Shown here one piece after another: positions 38,029 through 48,916 of a stretch of 64,000 nt of DNA. The first letter of the stretch is position 1; the number at the start of each line of letters is the position of its first letter. Origin of the DNA: Artocarpus heterophyllus (Eukaryota; Streptophyta; Magnoliopsida; Rosales; Moraceae); the NCBI GenBank assembly GCA_025403435.1, contig CM046351.1, positions 24,455,730 through 24,519,729 on the forward strand, given 5' to 3'. Position numbers and translations under genes: made by a program. Under the pieces are notes generated by a model that saw only the letters and a program-made list of their open reading frames with translations, searched no databases and was not told where the DNA came from.

Positions 38029-38616
38029 TATTATTATTATTATTACAAATTCTACCATATATCCCAAGTCATTATGAAAATAAATTGGCTTATATATTAG
38101 GACATGCCTATTGATGGTACACTTTCCAACTGTTGAATTGTATGAGATGTATGTACAAAATTTAATGAAACTTAAATAGAAATTAACATGCGTTATAATG
38201 AGTAGAGTTTTTCCGTACGTTATACCTGACCTTTTTTTAAAAGGAAATTAAAATATGGAGCAAAATTCTTCCTTTTTTTTTTTTTGAGGGATGGAGCAAA
38301 ATTCATTTTAGCAACGAATGATATTAAATAAAATTCTTATAGGGAATCATTTTATACTTTGAGAAAGGAACATATAAACAGAAATAGAACCAACGTTAAA
38401 CCTTTATTTTCTTTTCTTCTTTTCTTTCTCATTTTCAACTTAGATCTCAATCTAGAGTAGAAATAGGTTTAGTCCACACACATACTTGTCTATTTGATTG
38501 CTGTTCATGTTTAGATTAGTAATGGCACATTGATTAAAAGAACTCATATCTGGAGGCAGAGAGATTTGAAAGAGTTGAAAATTTGGAGCTTTTTTCTGTC
38601 CTTTATAGAGTTAGAA

Positions 38617-38785
38617 GGATGTTCGGCAAAATCAGTTCTAACTAAAACTTTTGTTTGTTACATTATAAAGCTCTCACATGCTACAATGATGTGAAAAAAT
38701 AAACTATAGTGTAAAGCTCTCACGTGCTATATTTTTCAGTTTAAAAGTTTTAGTTTTAACTGCACTTCACTTCTAATCACCCTGT
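38617..38785. mobile_element. MITE, 'AAACTCTCACATACTA' family (copy 9)
   Basis: Contains AAGCTCTCACATGCTACAAT and AAGCTCTCACGTGCTATA. Its right half was then duplicated in tandem with flanking DNA. Confidence 0.7.
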
Positions 38786-38948
38786 TGGTGTGTTTACCTG
38801 TACACCAATCAAATAGAATAGCGTAAAAAAATAAACTATAGTGTAAAGCTCTCACGTGCTATATTTTTCAGTTTAAAAGTTTTGGTTTTAACCACACTGC
38901 ACTTCCAATCACCCTGTTAGTGTTTACATGTACACCAATCAAATAGAA
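38692..38948. repeat. About 130-bp direct tandem duplication
   Basis: Units 38692-38823 and 38824-38948 (offset 132 bp) share TAAACTATAGTGTAAAGCTC through TGTACACCAATCAAATAGAA, with a few substitutions and small indels. The unit spans a MITE right half plus about 40 bp of host DNA, so it is a local duplication rather than a second insertion. Confidence 0.9.
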
Positions 38949-39569
38949 TGCGTGAAAAATTCCGAATTCTCCTTTTTTTTTCATGGCAACAATAGTATAA
39001 CTGTTTTGTTTATTTAAACTATTTGTTACATCGATTTTGACTTTTATAAGATCTACAATGGTATTATTTTGTGACCACCTTTACTATTATTATTATTATT
39101 TCTTAAAAAAAAACAAACAAAATTTGGAAAGAAAATGCTCAAGTAAAAATTTGGGCATGGCTCTTCAATTAGGAAGAAAAAATATGTAGCATTTGGGAAC
39201 ATAATTAGACTTATATTTTGTAGTTCTAATTATATTTTAGTTCAATATTTGTAGAAAACACTTTTAACAATTTTGGTTCAAACTACAAAATGTAGTTAAA
39301 AATCTAAATGCAATTGTTTTTGTGGTTAAGTGGATGATTATGGTAACTTACAAGAAAGAGAAGGGGTGACTACAGGAGATGAGAAGTGGCTGTCCTAGCC
39401 AGGGGTCAATTTTATAAAGTTTAGATTTGCATCCGCGTGTGAAAGTTGTCTAAAAGAGGCCGGGTTTAAATTTTGAACCAGACAATAACTAATTAATTAA
39501 TAATAAGCTAGGTCTTTTGGAACACATAAACTCTCTTCTCTGACAAGAAAACTTATTGGTAGTATTAGA

Positions 39570-39733
39570 GATGTTTGGCTAAGCGTGGTTCACACCACAA
39601 GCTCAGTTATGAACAATGTAAAACTCTCAAATATTACAGTAAAAAGAAAAAAAAAGTTGCTATAATATAAAACTCTCATATATTACAGTAAAAACAATTC
39701 CCACCAATGGTTCCCATAACTAGTCAAACACCC
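39570..39733. mobile_element. MITE, 'AAACTCTCACATACTA' family (copy 10)
   Basis: Ends GATGTTTGGCTAAGCG and AGTCAAACACCC; internal words AAAACTCTCAAATATTACAG and AAAACTCTCATATATTACAG occur as near-direct repeats. Confidence 0.7.
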
Positions 39734-40677
39734 TATTAATTTCCCTATTCAATTTGATTAAAATCTGTAAAGAAAGCCATTAGAGTAATGATTATTTTTC
39801 TTCCCTGGCTGAAACAGAACTTATGTTCCTCTCCTCCAAATTATTCGGATATACCGACAATGTACTCACATGGTTGGCAACATCAGGTGTTGAGAGGGCT
39901 TTTTAAATGCTGTTTTTGACTTATTAAGTTTAAAAATTGCTTTTGAAAGTGTTTGAATAAATTATTAGAAGTGTTTTGCTCTTCAGAAATACTTTTTATC
40001 AAAGACACAAAATATAACTTTTCAAAAAAGCACTTTTAAAATGGAATTGAAACTTATATTAAAGCATCAATAATACATTATAAGCTTAAATATAATTTTT
40101 TTGTAACTTTAAAAAATAATTAAAACTATTTTAACTTATTAAAATCTTTTAAAATATGTTTTTAAATACTTACTAAAAAATTATAGTTTTTATTTTTATT
40201 TTTTTATTAATTAAAAGTATAAACAGAAGCTATAATAAATAGGCCTATCTTTTTTTCAAAAGACATTGAAGAGGACCAACTTATTATCTTCAAACTGGTA
40301 GTTTTCAGGGGTTCTGCATATTTTACATAGTACACTAAACAGTCATGAGAATCATACCCTCCTCCTATCTGAAAAGCTAATACTGGCCTCTTCTTATATA
40401 GTTTAATACACACACACACACACACAAGTACAAGGAAAGCCAGACAAAAAGAAAACAAATTCGGTGGCACAAACAAGTTTTTTAAAAAATAACAATTTGC
40501 CTGTAGGATGTGAAAAAAATATTCTCTCCACAGCTGCATAGCACTATTTTGTTTTGTCACTTTTAACATATTTTTTCCGTACTTCAATATGATTTTACCC
40601 ATATCTAACTTTCAAAAAGCTTAAAAAAAAGAAGAAGGGATAACTACTTAACTAGCAATAAATACATTTGCTAATGG

Positions 40678-42159
40678 TTATTTGGAATAAATTTTTTCTT
40701 TCAACTCTTGCCAAACTTGAGGGCCACTAGGATGGCGATTTACACACAGCTTAAAAAATTCCCTCTCTGTAGACGACACAATAGTGCTCAAAGCTAGGTT
40801 TGCTTTTCCTTGGCCTTTGATCCAATTATACATAGATAATCTAAGCTTGACCCTTTCAACTGTATAGTTAAGGAATGAAGGGAATACCCAAAGGGAGGAT
40901 ATGGGATAACCCCATTCTCTTACAAGAAGATCAATCTTAGTCTGAATGACATTCTTCTTCAGGTTAAGAATTTGAGGTGAAACTTTAACCATTTGGCAAA
41001 CCTCCTTCCTATCCAAGCCATAACTCATTATGAAGTTAAATCTCTCCTGAAGCTTCCCTCCCTTGCCTCGGAACTTCTTTTGTGCTCTCTGCATTTCATC
41101 CGAGCCCTCTACAAACCCCAAGTCCAATAAGAACTTGTTCTTTAGTGTTTTTGATGCGAGGTCTTCCTCTAGCCTCGGAAGTGGCTTAACCTTTGCTCCA
41201 AGAACTAAATTCTTTAGTTCCTGTGGGTTTTTTAAAATGTAACTGCAAAGCCTCTTCTTACCAACACACAAATAGTTCAATAAGCTGTTAGTTTTCTTCA
41301 AATTACATGTCCCCATCAACAAGGCATGATTGCACACAAAATCCCCTATCTCTCTCGCCTCCATCTCAACCTCATTCAGTAACAAAACACATCGCCTCAA
41401 ATTCGAAATGAATTTCCCGACTTTAATATCGGGAAACTGCAGAAGCATCGAACTTATTTTGTTCATTGTGTATCCGAATTTCAACAATGACCCAACTAGT
41501 AATACCATCCTATTCCCGGAATCCTCAAACAAGAAATCCGGGTGATGCCTTATTATCTCACCCAACTGCTCTTTGCTAAGCCCCATTTTGCTGAACAAAG
41601 TTAAAAGTCCAAGCATGTGGCTCCAATTACAAGAATTACCTCCCAACAAATTCCCTTCAATCCAACTAATTTCAAGTCCAAAACTCTTGATTCTCTCCAA
41701 GACCTCAACAAAATCTTCATTCACATCATCACCAATTAAAAGATAAGGACTAGACACAATAATCTTAACTAAAGAATATTGACCAATACCAAGTTTCTCA
41801 TAAGCTCTAAGCTTTGACACCAAAAACTCAACATTATAGTAAAAAACGTCAGTGGCTTCCTTATAAATCTTCCCTATTTTCTGACGCTCAAATCCATAAT
41901 TACACAACAAATAGTAAATCTCAAGCACAGAACGAGAGTCACTCAAGAGCACCAAATTACGGGGCAAAAGAGGAACATACTCAGAGGGTTTCAAGCCCAA
42001 GCTTTCCAAAAACGGCTCGAACTCGTTAATGGGGTTGTAACACAAGAACCGAGAAATGGAACTCCCAATTTCCGCCTCAAGATTGACACTTTTCAAAAGC
42101 TTGGATAAGAAAACCGGAGAGTTTCTACTCATATTCTCGGCATCAAGAAACTGGAGATT
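40678..42159 (-). pseudogene. mTERF-family protein, C-terminal part (gene split by element B)
   Basis: 484 codons from an internal ATG (42132) to TAA at 40678, plus 27 bp upstream that is coding in the uninterrupted gene. mTERF proteins bind nucleic acid in mitochondria or plastids through tandem helical repeats and act in organelle transcription and RNA processing. Repeats of the form 'hhxxxPxhL' recur (FPDIKVGKFI, SPQILNLKKNVI and NPQEL). The sequence is closest, from memory, to the plant MTEF18/SHOT1 group. Joined across the AGATT duplication to 51408-51691 the frame is preserved and gives 586 residues without stops. In this assembly the protein lacks its N-terminus with the organelle-targeting region, so the native product cannot be made. 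A shorter product from the internal ATG is possible. Confidence 0.88.
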
Positions 42160-44648
42160 TGTAACGCCCCTATGTGGGGGTTAACAGTTTTTAATGAGAT
42201 AAAATAAAAATAAATAATAAAAGTAAAACCTTAAAAATAAAATTTGCCCGGGACTTAAATGAAAACTCTCAACTCAAAAATAAAAATATAAACGATAAAT
42301 AAACCACAGTTTTAATGTAGCACCTTAAATTTAATAATATAAACTGTTGTCATCATCATTTTAACCCTCAACACATTATAATACAGTCACAGAAAGTAAC
42401 AATTGATGCTTACATTATCATGAAGAACATTCTTTACAATTGAGCAGTCCCAATTCCTCAACTATATTTATCGTAGCCACCTCACACTTAGTGAGTCCTG
42501 AAAAGATATAAACATAAGGGAATGAGCAACACTATGCTCAGTAGAGAAAGCCATTACTCACCTTTAGGTTTTTATCATTACCACATTAAAATCTGCATGG
42601 TCAGTAAGTCACATCATATTCCAGATTATGAGGTTTATTATGATCACATCTTATGGATACCGTAGTTAATCATTACCAAGTGTCATAATTACACATTTAT
42701 ACAAATATTACCAATCATCATTGTTCCTAGGTATCCATGTTAAATTGAGTATCACTCAACTCATCGAAACCCAAATGGGCGCACTTGATCACCCTATAAA
42801 CATTCCAAGGGTGTTCCGGTGAGGGGACATCAAGCCCCGAGTCCTCACCAAGTCGATTCCTGTACAGTGTGTTCTGGGACTTTCAACCCAAGGAAGCGTC
42901 ATCACCTTCCCCCTATTTTACCTTTTAGGGTATTCATGCCCAAGGACGTAACCGTCGCCCTTTTCATGTCTCACAATTTCTCTATATTAAATCATTATCA
43001 ATAGAGTTAGTTTTCCTAACCATGCTTCTCAATTTATAACATGTGTCAATTCATTATGTTCCTCGCCGTACAATACAAGACGAGTCCATGTCATAGTTTC
43101 ATATGTGATACTCATATAATATCAGTTCAACATAGATATATATATATATTGCGGCAAAACAATCAATTTTAATTCTATAAAAACCTCACAAAAGATGAGT
43201 AATAGAATCCCTACCTTTCAAGCTTATCAACAGTCTCTTAATCCTGGAATCAATTAACGTTAGCTCCATACTCCCTTGATCTTGAACTCCAAGCAAAACA
43301 GATCCAGTTGTATCTCGCTGTATCTACGAAGCATCCTCTGTAGTGCTCCTCGAGCGACTATGAATGGCTAGGAATGCTTCCTGAAGATCATACATTCTTG
43401 AAAACGTCATTCTGGACTCCGATACTGCTGTTTGAATCGCCTCGATTCGCGTGCAGTCGGTACCGGATGATTTTCATCGGAGTGGAATTTGCTCGAACGG
43501 AGGTCACCATTGCATCCAGAGCATCGAAACGAGTCAGGAGGCGGTCTCGGATCTTCGATCGGAGGTCCGGATCACAAAATCCCATTTTGGCCTTTGACTG
43601 GCCGTTGACCGGCGTTGACCGGCGGCGGTTGGCTCCGTTGAGGGCTGAGCTCGAGCCTACCCCCCCTAAGTCGACCCTTCTGAGTTCAATGGTGACGTCA
43701 ATTTCATTCAATTTTGCCTCCATCAACACAAATCGAAGAGCGGATCCTCGGCCGAAACTGGTGGCTCGGGCGGTGGATCTTCGCCAGCGTTTGGCCCAAA
43801 TTGGCTTGGGCATTTCCTTCTCCGTGGTTGTCTGAGCATGTTGGTGGCGGTGGTGCACCACACCGCTGCGTAGAATGGCAGCCCAAAGCTCCTCACGGCG
43901 GCGCACAAAGGCGGAGGCCGATCGTGGTCCTCCGGCGGAGTTCTCATGAAATTGAGGGTTGGGAAAGCTTCACCGTGCATCACTGAGTGTTTTGCCTCAG
44001 TCAATTTTGGGGAAGAAGGTCGGTAACGGTGGCGACGGTGGTTGCTGCGGCGGTGGACGGCGTCGGTCTTCAAACTCCGGTGGGCGGCGGCTGTGGCGTG
44101 AAATTGGAAGGCGCTTCTCACTCCTCGTCGCCGTCTGAGTCGAACGGTGGGGGCGGTGTCGATTACCGTCGTCGGAGGCGGCGGGATCGAGGGTGGTGCA
44201 ACGGCGGCAAGAAGCGACTCCGACGAGGCTTCTCCGGCCAAAATCGAGGGGCATCACCTGCTGCATTTTGTTCTACTCATTGAGCTGAGTCTATAGACAC
44301 CAAGATCGTGTTGATCGGTGCTCGGACGGTGAAGAAATCACGTTGGAAAAGTACTGTGTTTCGGCGGCTTCAACCGGCGCGTGTGTCCTCCTCCGGCAGT
44401 GTTTTGGGCTGCTCGGCACACCGTTGGACTCGTCTTGACGAGAGCTTCCCATTGGTGTGGGAGGTGTCGAAAACGGATGTCGAAATCTCAGACGATATTT
44501 GAGGGGAGAGAGAAAATTCTAGAGAGAGAAAGAGGAGAGAGAAAGTCTCGAGTTTTGTGATATTTTCTGATTTTTTTTTTTTTTATATATATATACTAAA
44601 AATTAATCTAATTACCTTAATACCCTTAGGGGAATAACGGGTGTCACA
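42160..44648 (-). repeat. 3' LTR of element B
   Basis: 2,489 bp. On the minus strand it starts TGTGACACCCGTTATTCCCC. A TATA-type run (ATATATATATAAAAA) lies at about 44581-44597, followed by CT-rich and then GC-rich sequence (43283-44570) absent from element A's LTRs; the U5-side 1.1 kb matches A. The GC-rich part gives several overlapping ORFs on both strands that I do not call as genes. Confidence 0.95.
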
Positions 44649-44688
44649 GCTCTACCCCCCTTAAAGAAATTTCGTCCTCGAAATTTCA
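44649..44688 (-). promoter_or_regulatory. Polypurine tract and inverted repeat of element B
   Basis: Same arrangement as in element A: AAGGGGGGTAGAGC next to the LTR, preceded by the AAATTTCG/CGAAATTT inverted repeat. Confidence 0.85.
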
Positions 44689-45608
44689 ATTCTAGTAATA
44701 CTAGTAAAAATTATGATTCCACCATGATTCCAATTCTGAGTCTAAACCGTTAATGTTGTTTGTCCTCCAAATTTAAGTTATCGTATCTCCACTTATTTAC
44801 TTGCATAATAAATCTTACTCTAAATTCTAAATCCCTCAATGAGAGTATTTCTGACAAGTTTCAACTTGTAACACCGTATAATAGTCTAAGAATCTGATCA
44901 GGCATACATATTGACCATACCATGATTCCAGTCCTTCATTGTCCATGGACTGTGATTTACAATCACATTTAAGGAGATTGCCAGAGAAATTTTATATACT
45001 TCATCTTTAGCTTCCTTTTCCTTTTTGAGTAAGGAAAAGTCAAATATATTTGATTTCATACCTCAACTAATAAACTAAAACATAATCATAAAACATATAT
45101 CACAAACACTTTTATTCAAAACTATACATTAAACTTATTCATAGAGATATTAAACGGAATCTCTGGTTGCAAACATACCCGACATATTTTTCATTAAACA
45201 GCTATCCTCATGACACAAACATTCAACCCAAATAATATACTCATATTTCATATGGAATATCCCCATAACTGACTCTGGTACTTCCACATAATATTAACAG
45301 AATATTACACATTACAAACATAATACGGATACGTTTCAAGAGTACAAGGCACTCCGTATACCAGCTATCCATATCATGCATGCTTATAGAATACAAAAAC
45401 ATCGATAAACAAAAGATCGGACCTTAAGAAGGATGCGTTTCGAGAGCATCAAGTACTCCGTATCCAGCCATCCCGGCATTAGGCTCAATGAATCTAAAAG
45501 ATTGAACAACAACGTACCACAAGAAACACAGAATACAAGGCAAACGATTATTCGTAACACACGAAATACGGACACACATGCCTACATGCCAAAGATAAAA
45601 CAAAAAGA

Positions 45609-46298
45609 TTACAGATGGAGATTCAAATCAATTGGCCGCTCTCGGCTTTCCCTTTCCCATTCAAGCTTGGATGTTGCAGTGTCGGATTCTGGATGTATGA
45701 TTTGCATTTTATCTATCAATTCCTCAGCTGTTGAAGCAGTGACAAAGATTTGTCTCTCCGATTCTGTAGTGATGTTTTCTTCCACAGCGTAATCTAGAAA
45801 TTTCAAAAGATCGTCATAAAAACCCTTTACGTTCAGCAGACCCAAAGGTTTGGAATAAAAGCCCAACAATTGCCCACAAGCAACTATAAATATTTCCTCA
45901 AGAGTACCTAGACCACCAGGTAATGCTATAAAAGCATCAGAATTATAGATTATGTCTTTAAAATTTCTAGGGATACTCCTGACTCCTTCTCCCTTACCTA
46001 TGGCTTCCTTACAAAGGTTTCCTTCAACTGGAATATGAGGCCAAATTCTTACATCAGTAGCGTCGCTAGACCTAGCTGCTAGTGCCATATTTACCATCAT
46101 TTTTATACTACCACCCCCATAGATTATGTTAATCTTCTTGCGTGCTAGGACTTGCCCTAAGTGATTTGCAGCTTCTAAATAAGCTTTATCTTTTCCAAGG
46201 CTGGAACCACAAAAGACACAGACATTCTTTATTTTCTTTGTGGACTGGGAGGTAGACATATTTGGTTTATAGAAGTGGTTGCTTAATGTCTGCTCCAC
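45609..46298 (-). CDS. LOG-family cytokinin riboside 5'-monophosphate phosphoribohydrolase carried by element B
   Basis: 229 codons from the first ATG, or 216 from MSTSQS at 46259, the more likely start because homology begins just after it. LOG enzymes hydrolyse cytokinin ribotides to active bases in the cytosol. Visible features: NVCVFCGSS at 12-20 (nucleotide-binding strand), a GGGS loop at 48-51, and the hallmark PGGLGTLEE at 114-122 with the catalytic Glu. Normal length for the family. Oddities: the usual GLMG after GGGS is KMMV, and the catalytic Arg expected in an 'M-H-x-R-K' segment aligns with Asn99 (Arg98 is one residue off), so activity is doubtful. The C-terminus is PIDLNLHL. The ORF has no introns although plant LOG genes usually have several, pointing to capture from mRNA. 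Confidence 0.9.
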   Translation of the reverse strand: MEQTLSNHFYKPNMSTSQSTKKIKNVCVFCGSSLGKDKAYLEAANHLGQVLARKKINIIYGGGSIKMMVNMALAARSSDATDVRIWPHIPVEGNLCKEAIGKGEGVRSIPRNFKDIIYNSDAFIALPGGLGTLEEIFIVACGQLLGFYSKPLGLLNVKGFYDDLLKFLDYAVEENITTESERQIFVTASTAEELIDKMQIIHPESDTATSKLEWERESRERPIDLNLHL

Positions 46299-46902
46299 TT
46301 AGACTTCGGGTTCTACATGAGATTTTAAAGATGAGAAATATACAAAAAGGGCTAAAGAGATAGACGAGTAGGTAATGAAAAGGTAATCCAAAGATTTAAA
46401 CAAAATCTTGTGCGGATAAGAAAGTAAGATAAGGTGATTGATAGTTTACAGAAAATCTGATTCACTTTTTGAAAAAGATTAGACTCTAATTGTATAACTT
46501 TTGACAATTGAGAACAATTCGACAGAAGACCCTCTTGACACAACTGTAGACTTTTTGACAAATATACACAAAGTCTAGAAATTTAATATAAACGACAAAT
46601 ACTGTAGAACTTTTGAAATTTGAGACACAAATCTTGAAATATCTGGATAAGCTTTTCAAAATTCAAACATATTACTGTATCGTATGTAACGTGTCTGATA
46701 AGATAATATATTTTATTATATATATATTTAAGAAAATCATAAATTAAATAAGATATTAACACTTACTGTATCAATCTAATAATCACAATTATTTCAAACA
46801 CAAAAGCAAATATTCTGAGTAAAAGAAAAACACAAACTGTTGAACATCAGCTAAAACTGCTTCAAATAAGCAAAGACTAAATAACCTTTATAGAGCGATG
46901 AC

Positions 46903-47424
46903 TTATTCCCCATCCAGTTTTCTTATGGCTTGACAAACAGGATCTAGAAATACCATATTCCTGAGGCGTTGTCTTTCTGTATAAAATTTAGGCCAGAGTT
47001 TAAAAATAGCTCCTTGAACATATCCACTAGGGTGACCGTGAAGAGGAGGATGGATGCTATCCAAGTTCTCCTTTGAAAGTCCATCCCTACAAAACCTTAT
47101 TTTATCCTCTCTATTCGTAGACATATAACCAGGTGAAGTACATTTACCGTTACAATTTTGTCTTCCACATTTGTTACAAGTGACCACGATGGCACGAGCT
47201 CTTCTTTTCATTGCACTACGACTGGTACCTGTTCCTGGTAAACCGACATCTTGACTAAAGTCACTCGGACGGATTTTCCCCTCTATTAACATTCTCACAT
47301 CACAAGGGATGCCAAAATGCATAAGAATCCACAACCGAGTAATTCTAGCCTTGTATTTCTTTCTAAGAATCTTTTGGGAGAGTGATGGGAAATACTTTCT
47401 CAGGTGTTGGTACTTTGGGTCCAT
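46903..47424 (-). CDS. Unknown 173-residue basic protein with CX2CX4CX3C cluster, element B ORF1
   Basis: First ORF after the leader, about 640 bp upstream of the LOG ORF. The N-terminal 80 residues are basic and probably helical (MDPKYQHLRK..., RKKYKARITRLW, MKRRARAI). Cysteines 83, 86, 91 and 95 form CNKCGRQNCNGKC, which resembles a small zinc-binding knuckle but lacks the His of the retroviral CCHC type. A proline- and histidine-rich stretch (IHPPLHGHPSGY) and a basic, aromatic C-terminus follow. I do not recognise the family. Its position where gag would lie and the basic-plus-knuckle design suggest an RNA-binding or gag-replacing role; that is inference. The near-identical copy in element A has one nonsense codon. 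Confidence 0.7.
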   Translation of the reverse strand: MDPKYQHLRKYFPSLSQKILRKKYKARITRLWILMHFGIPCDVRMLIEGKIRPSDFSQDVGLPGTGTSRSAMKRRARAIVVTCNKCGRQNCNGKCTSPGYMSTNREDKIRFCRDGLSKENLDSIHPPLHGHPSGYVQGAIFKLWPKFYTERQRLRNMVFLDPVCQAIRKLDGE

Positions 47425-48897
47425 GATGAGATGAAAGAAGAGTAAATAGAAAGGAAAAATTAAGATAGTAAATTACAGAATCCTAGAATTCCTTCTTCTT
47501 TTAGAAAAAAAAGAAGAATTTCTAATGAAAAAGAAGAGGATTTGCGATTTAGAGAGAAAATAACAAATTAAGAGAGAAAAAGTGAACTCGGAGAAATAAG
47601 CTCCTATGCACAGTAAACGTATTTGTAAACAATGATTAAACCACTGTATATGACACGTATAGAGACCACGTGGGAGAGACAGTGTGAATCAAACTGATTT
47701 AGGATTTGAACTAGGCCCAAATGTTCTTAGTTGAAAATGGTCAGGTTGTTTCGGGCCTTAACACATTTAGAACGAGTTAAATAACAAACATAAAATTGAA
47801 AACCAATTCGTATAAATCTTAAACCCAATTCAAAGTCCACTATAGATAAAGTTAACTATAAACAACAAATCTAATTTAACGACAACAATGATCTTCCTGA
47901 ATGATATTTAAAATCATTTCATAACAACACAATCTTCCAGCAACTCAAATAATTTTGTTTTAATCAAAACCTTATTGAACAATACATACACCCATATGTT
48001 ATTCATTATACTCAACATCTATCAATGGATTCATCATCATTGCTACCAAGGGTTTAGAATGTGACTAACCTTGAAATCAATACGATTTACGTCTTTCAAC
48101 GTAGACCATATCAACGAACAAAGACACTAGATGTTACTACTTAAGAACATCTACAATCCCCACAATTCTACTCATACAATATATAATTTCCTCATATAAC
48201 AAAACCTTAGGTAACCAAAAGATTCACTGATACACTTAAATACAATGTACGTAACGAAATATTCCAATTTTGATATTCATGCATTCTAGACTTTACACAG
48301 TCTCAACAGACCAAAAGTCTAACATTTATCTCTCTCAAGATTCAATACCATGATTCCCAACTTATATCATATTCCTCAAATAAATAGAACTTTTAAGAAA
48401 AGTTATTGACACTTATGTGCTCCATCGAATCCACACATAATCATTACTTAGGTTTGAATCAATTACGAAAAATTTGGCATATCTATGTCAAACTTTAAAA
48501 TCAATAAATCAAGCCTTATATTTCTTATTGTTTTTCACGAGACAAAAGGCTCTTAAATCCTCGTATCTATACGAATTTCTCATCGTTTATACGAATTAAA
48601 TATGCTTATAGATCCAAATATTATACGAATCTCTCATAAGCAATCTACTTATAAACTCATTCCATATAATTATCATTCCCTCATAACTATTAATACTTTC
48701 CTTCTATGTAATTATTGTACTCATATAACCATTAGTATTTTCATTCTATGGCATTTCCATGTTACATCCTTCTAGACTGTATAAATCAATGTGAAGGTTC
48801 ATTTTGATGATGACAATGAAAATTCAGCTTCAAAACCATCTCAAAAATATATTTTTTTAAAGTGGTGCTACACTCCCTAGGTTAACCGAACCTAGGC
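47425..48897. other. Non-coding leader of element B
   Basis: AT-rich leader colinear with 17938-19545 of element A, except for a 137-bp deletion between GATTCAC repeats (joint near 48225). No domain. Confidence 0.7.
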
Positions 48898-48909
48898 TCT
48901 GATACCAAA
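48894..48909 (-). promoter_or_regulatory. Primer binding site of element B (initiator Met tRNA)
   Basis: TGGTATCAGAGCC on the minus strand just inside the 5' LTR, separated by a short A/T spacer that is a few bases longer than in element A. Confidence 0.92.
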
Positions 48910-48916
48910 AAAATTC

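Larger units (their letters stand above)
36861..40677. other. Intergenic with foldback element, MITEs and tandem duplication
   Basis: No gene recognised. The segment just left of 40678 is likely the 3' UTR of the mTERF gene; a 131-codon minus-strand open stretch at 40207-40602 includes a CA repeat and no domain. Confidence 0.5.

Noticed and set aside
40207..40602. 131-codon minus-strand ORF downstream of the mTERF gene
   Set aside because: No domain, includes a CA repeat, and lies in the probable 3' UTR.
41330..42029. Plus-strand ORFs opposite the mTERF coding region
   Set aside because: Shadow frames of the mTERF exon.
43374..44502. Cluster of overlapping 60-172-codon ORFs on both strands in the GC-rich part of element B's LTR, repeated at 50131-51259
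   Set aside because: They lie wholly within LTRs, overlap on both strands, are rich in Arg/Pro as expected from GC-rich non-coding DNA, and show no domain.
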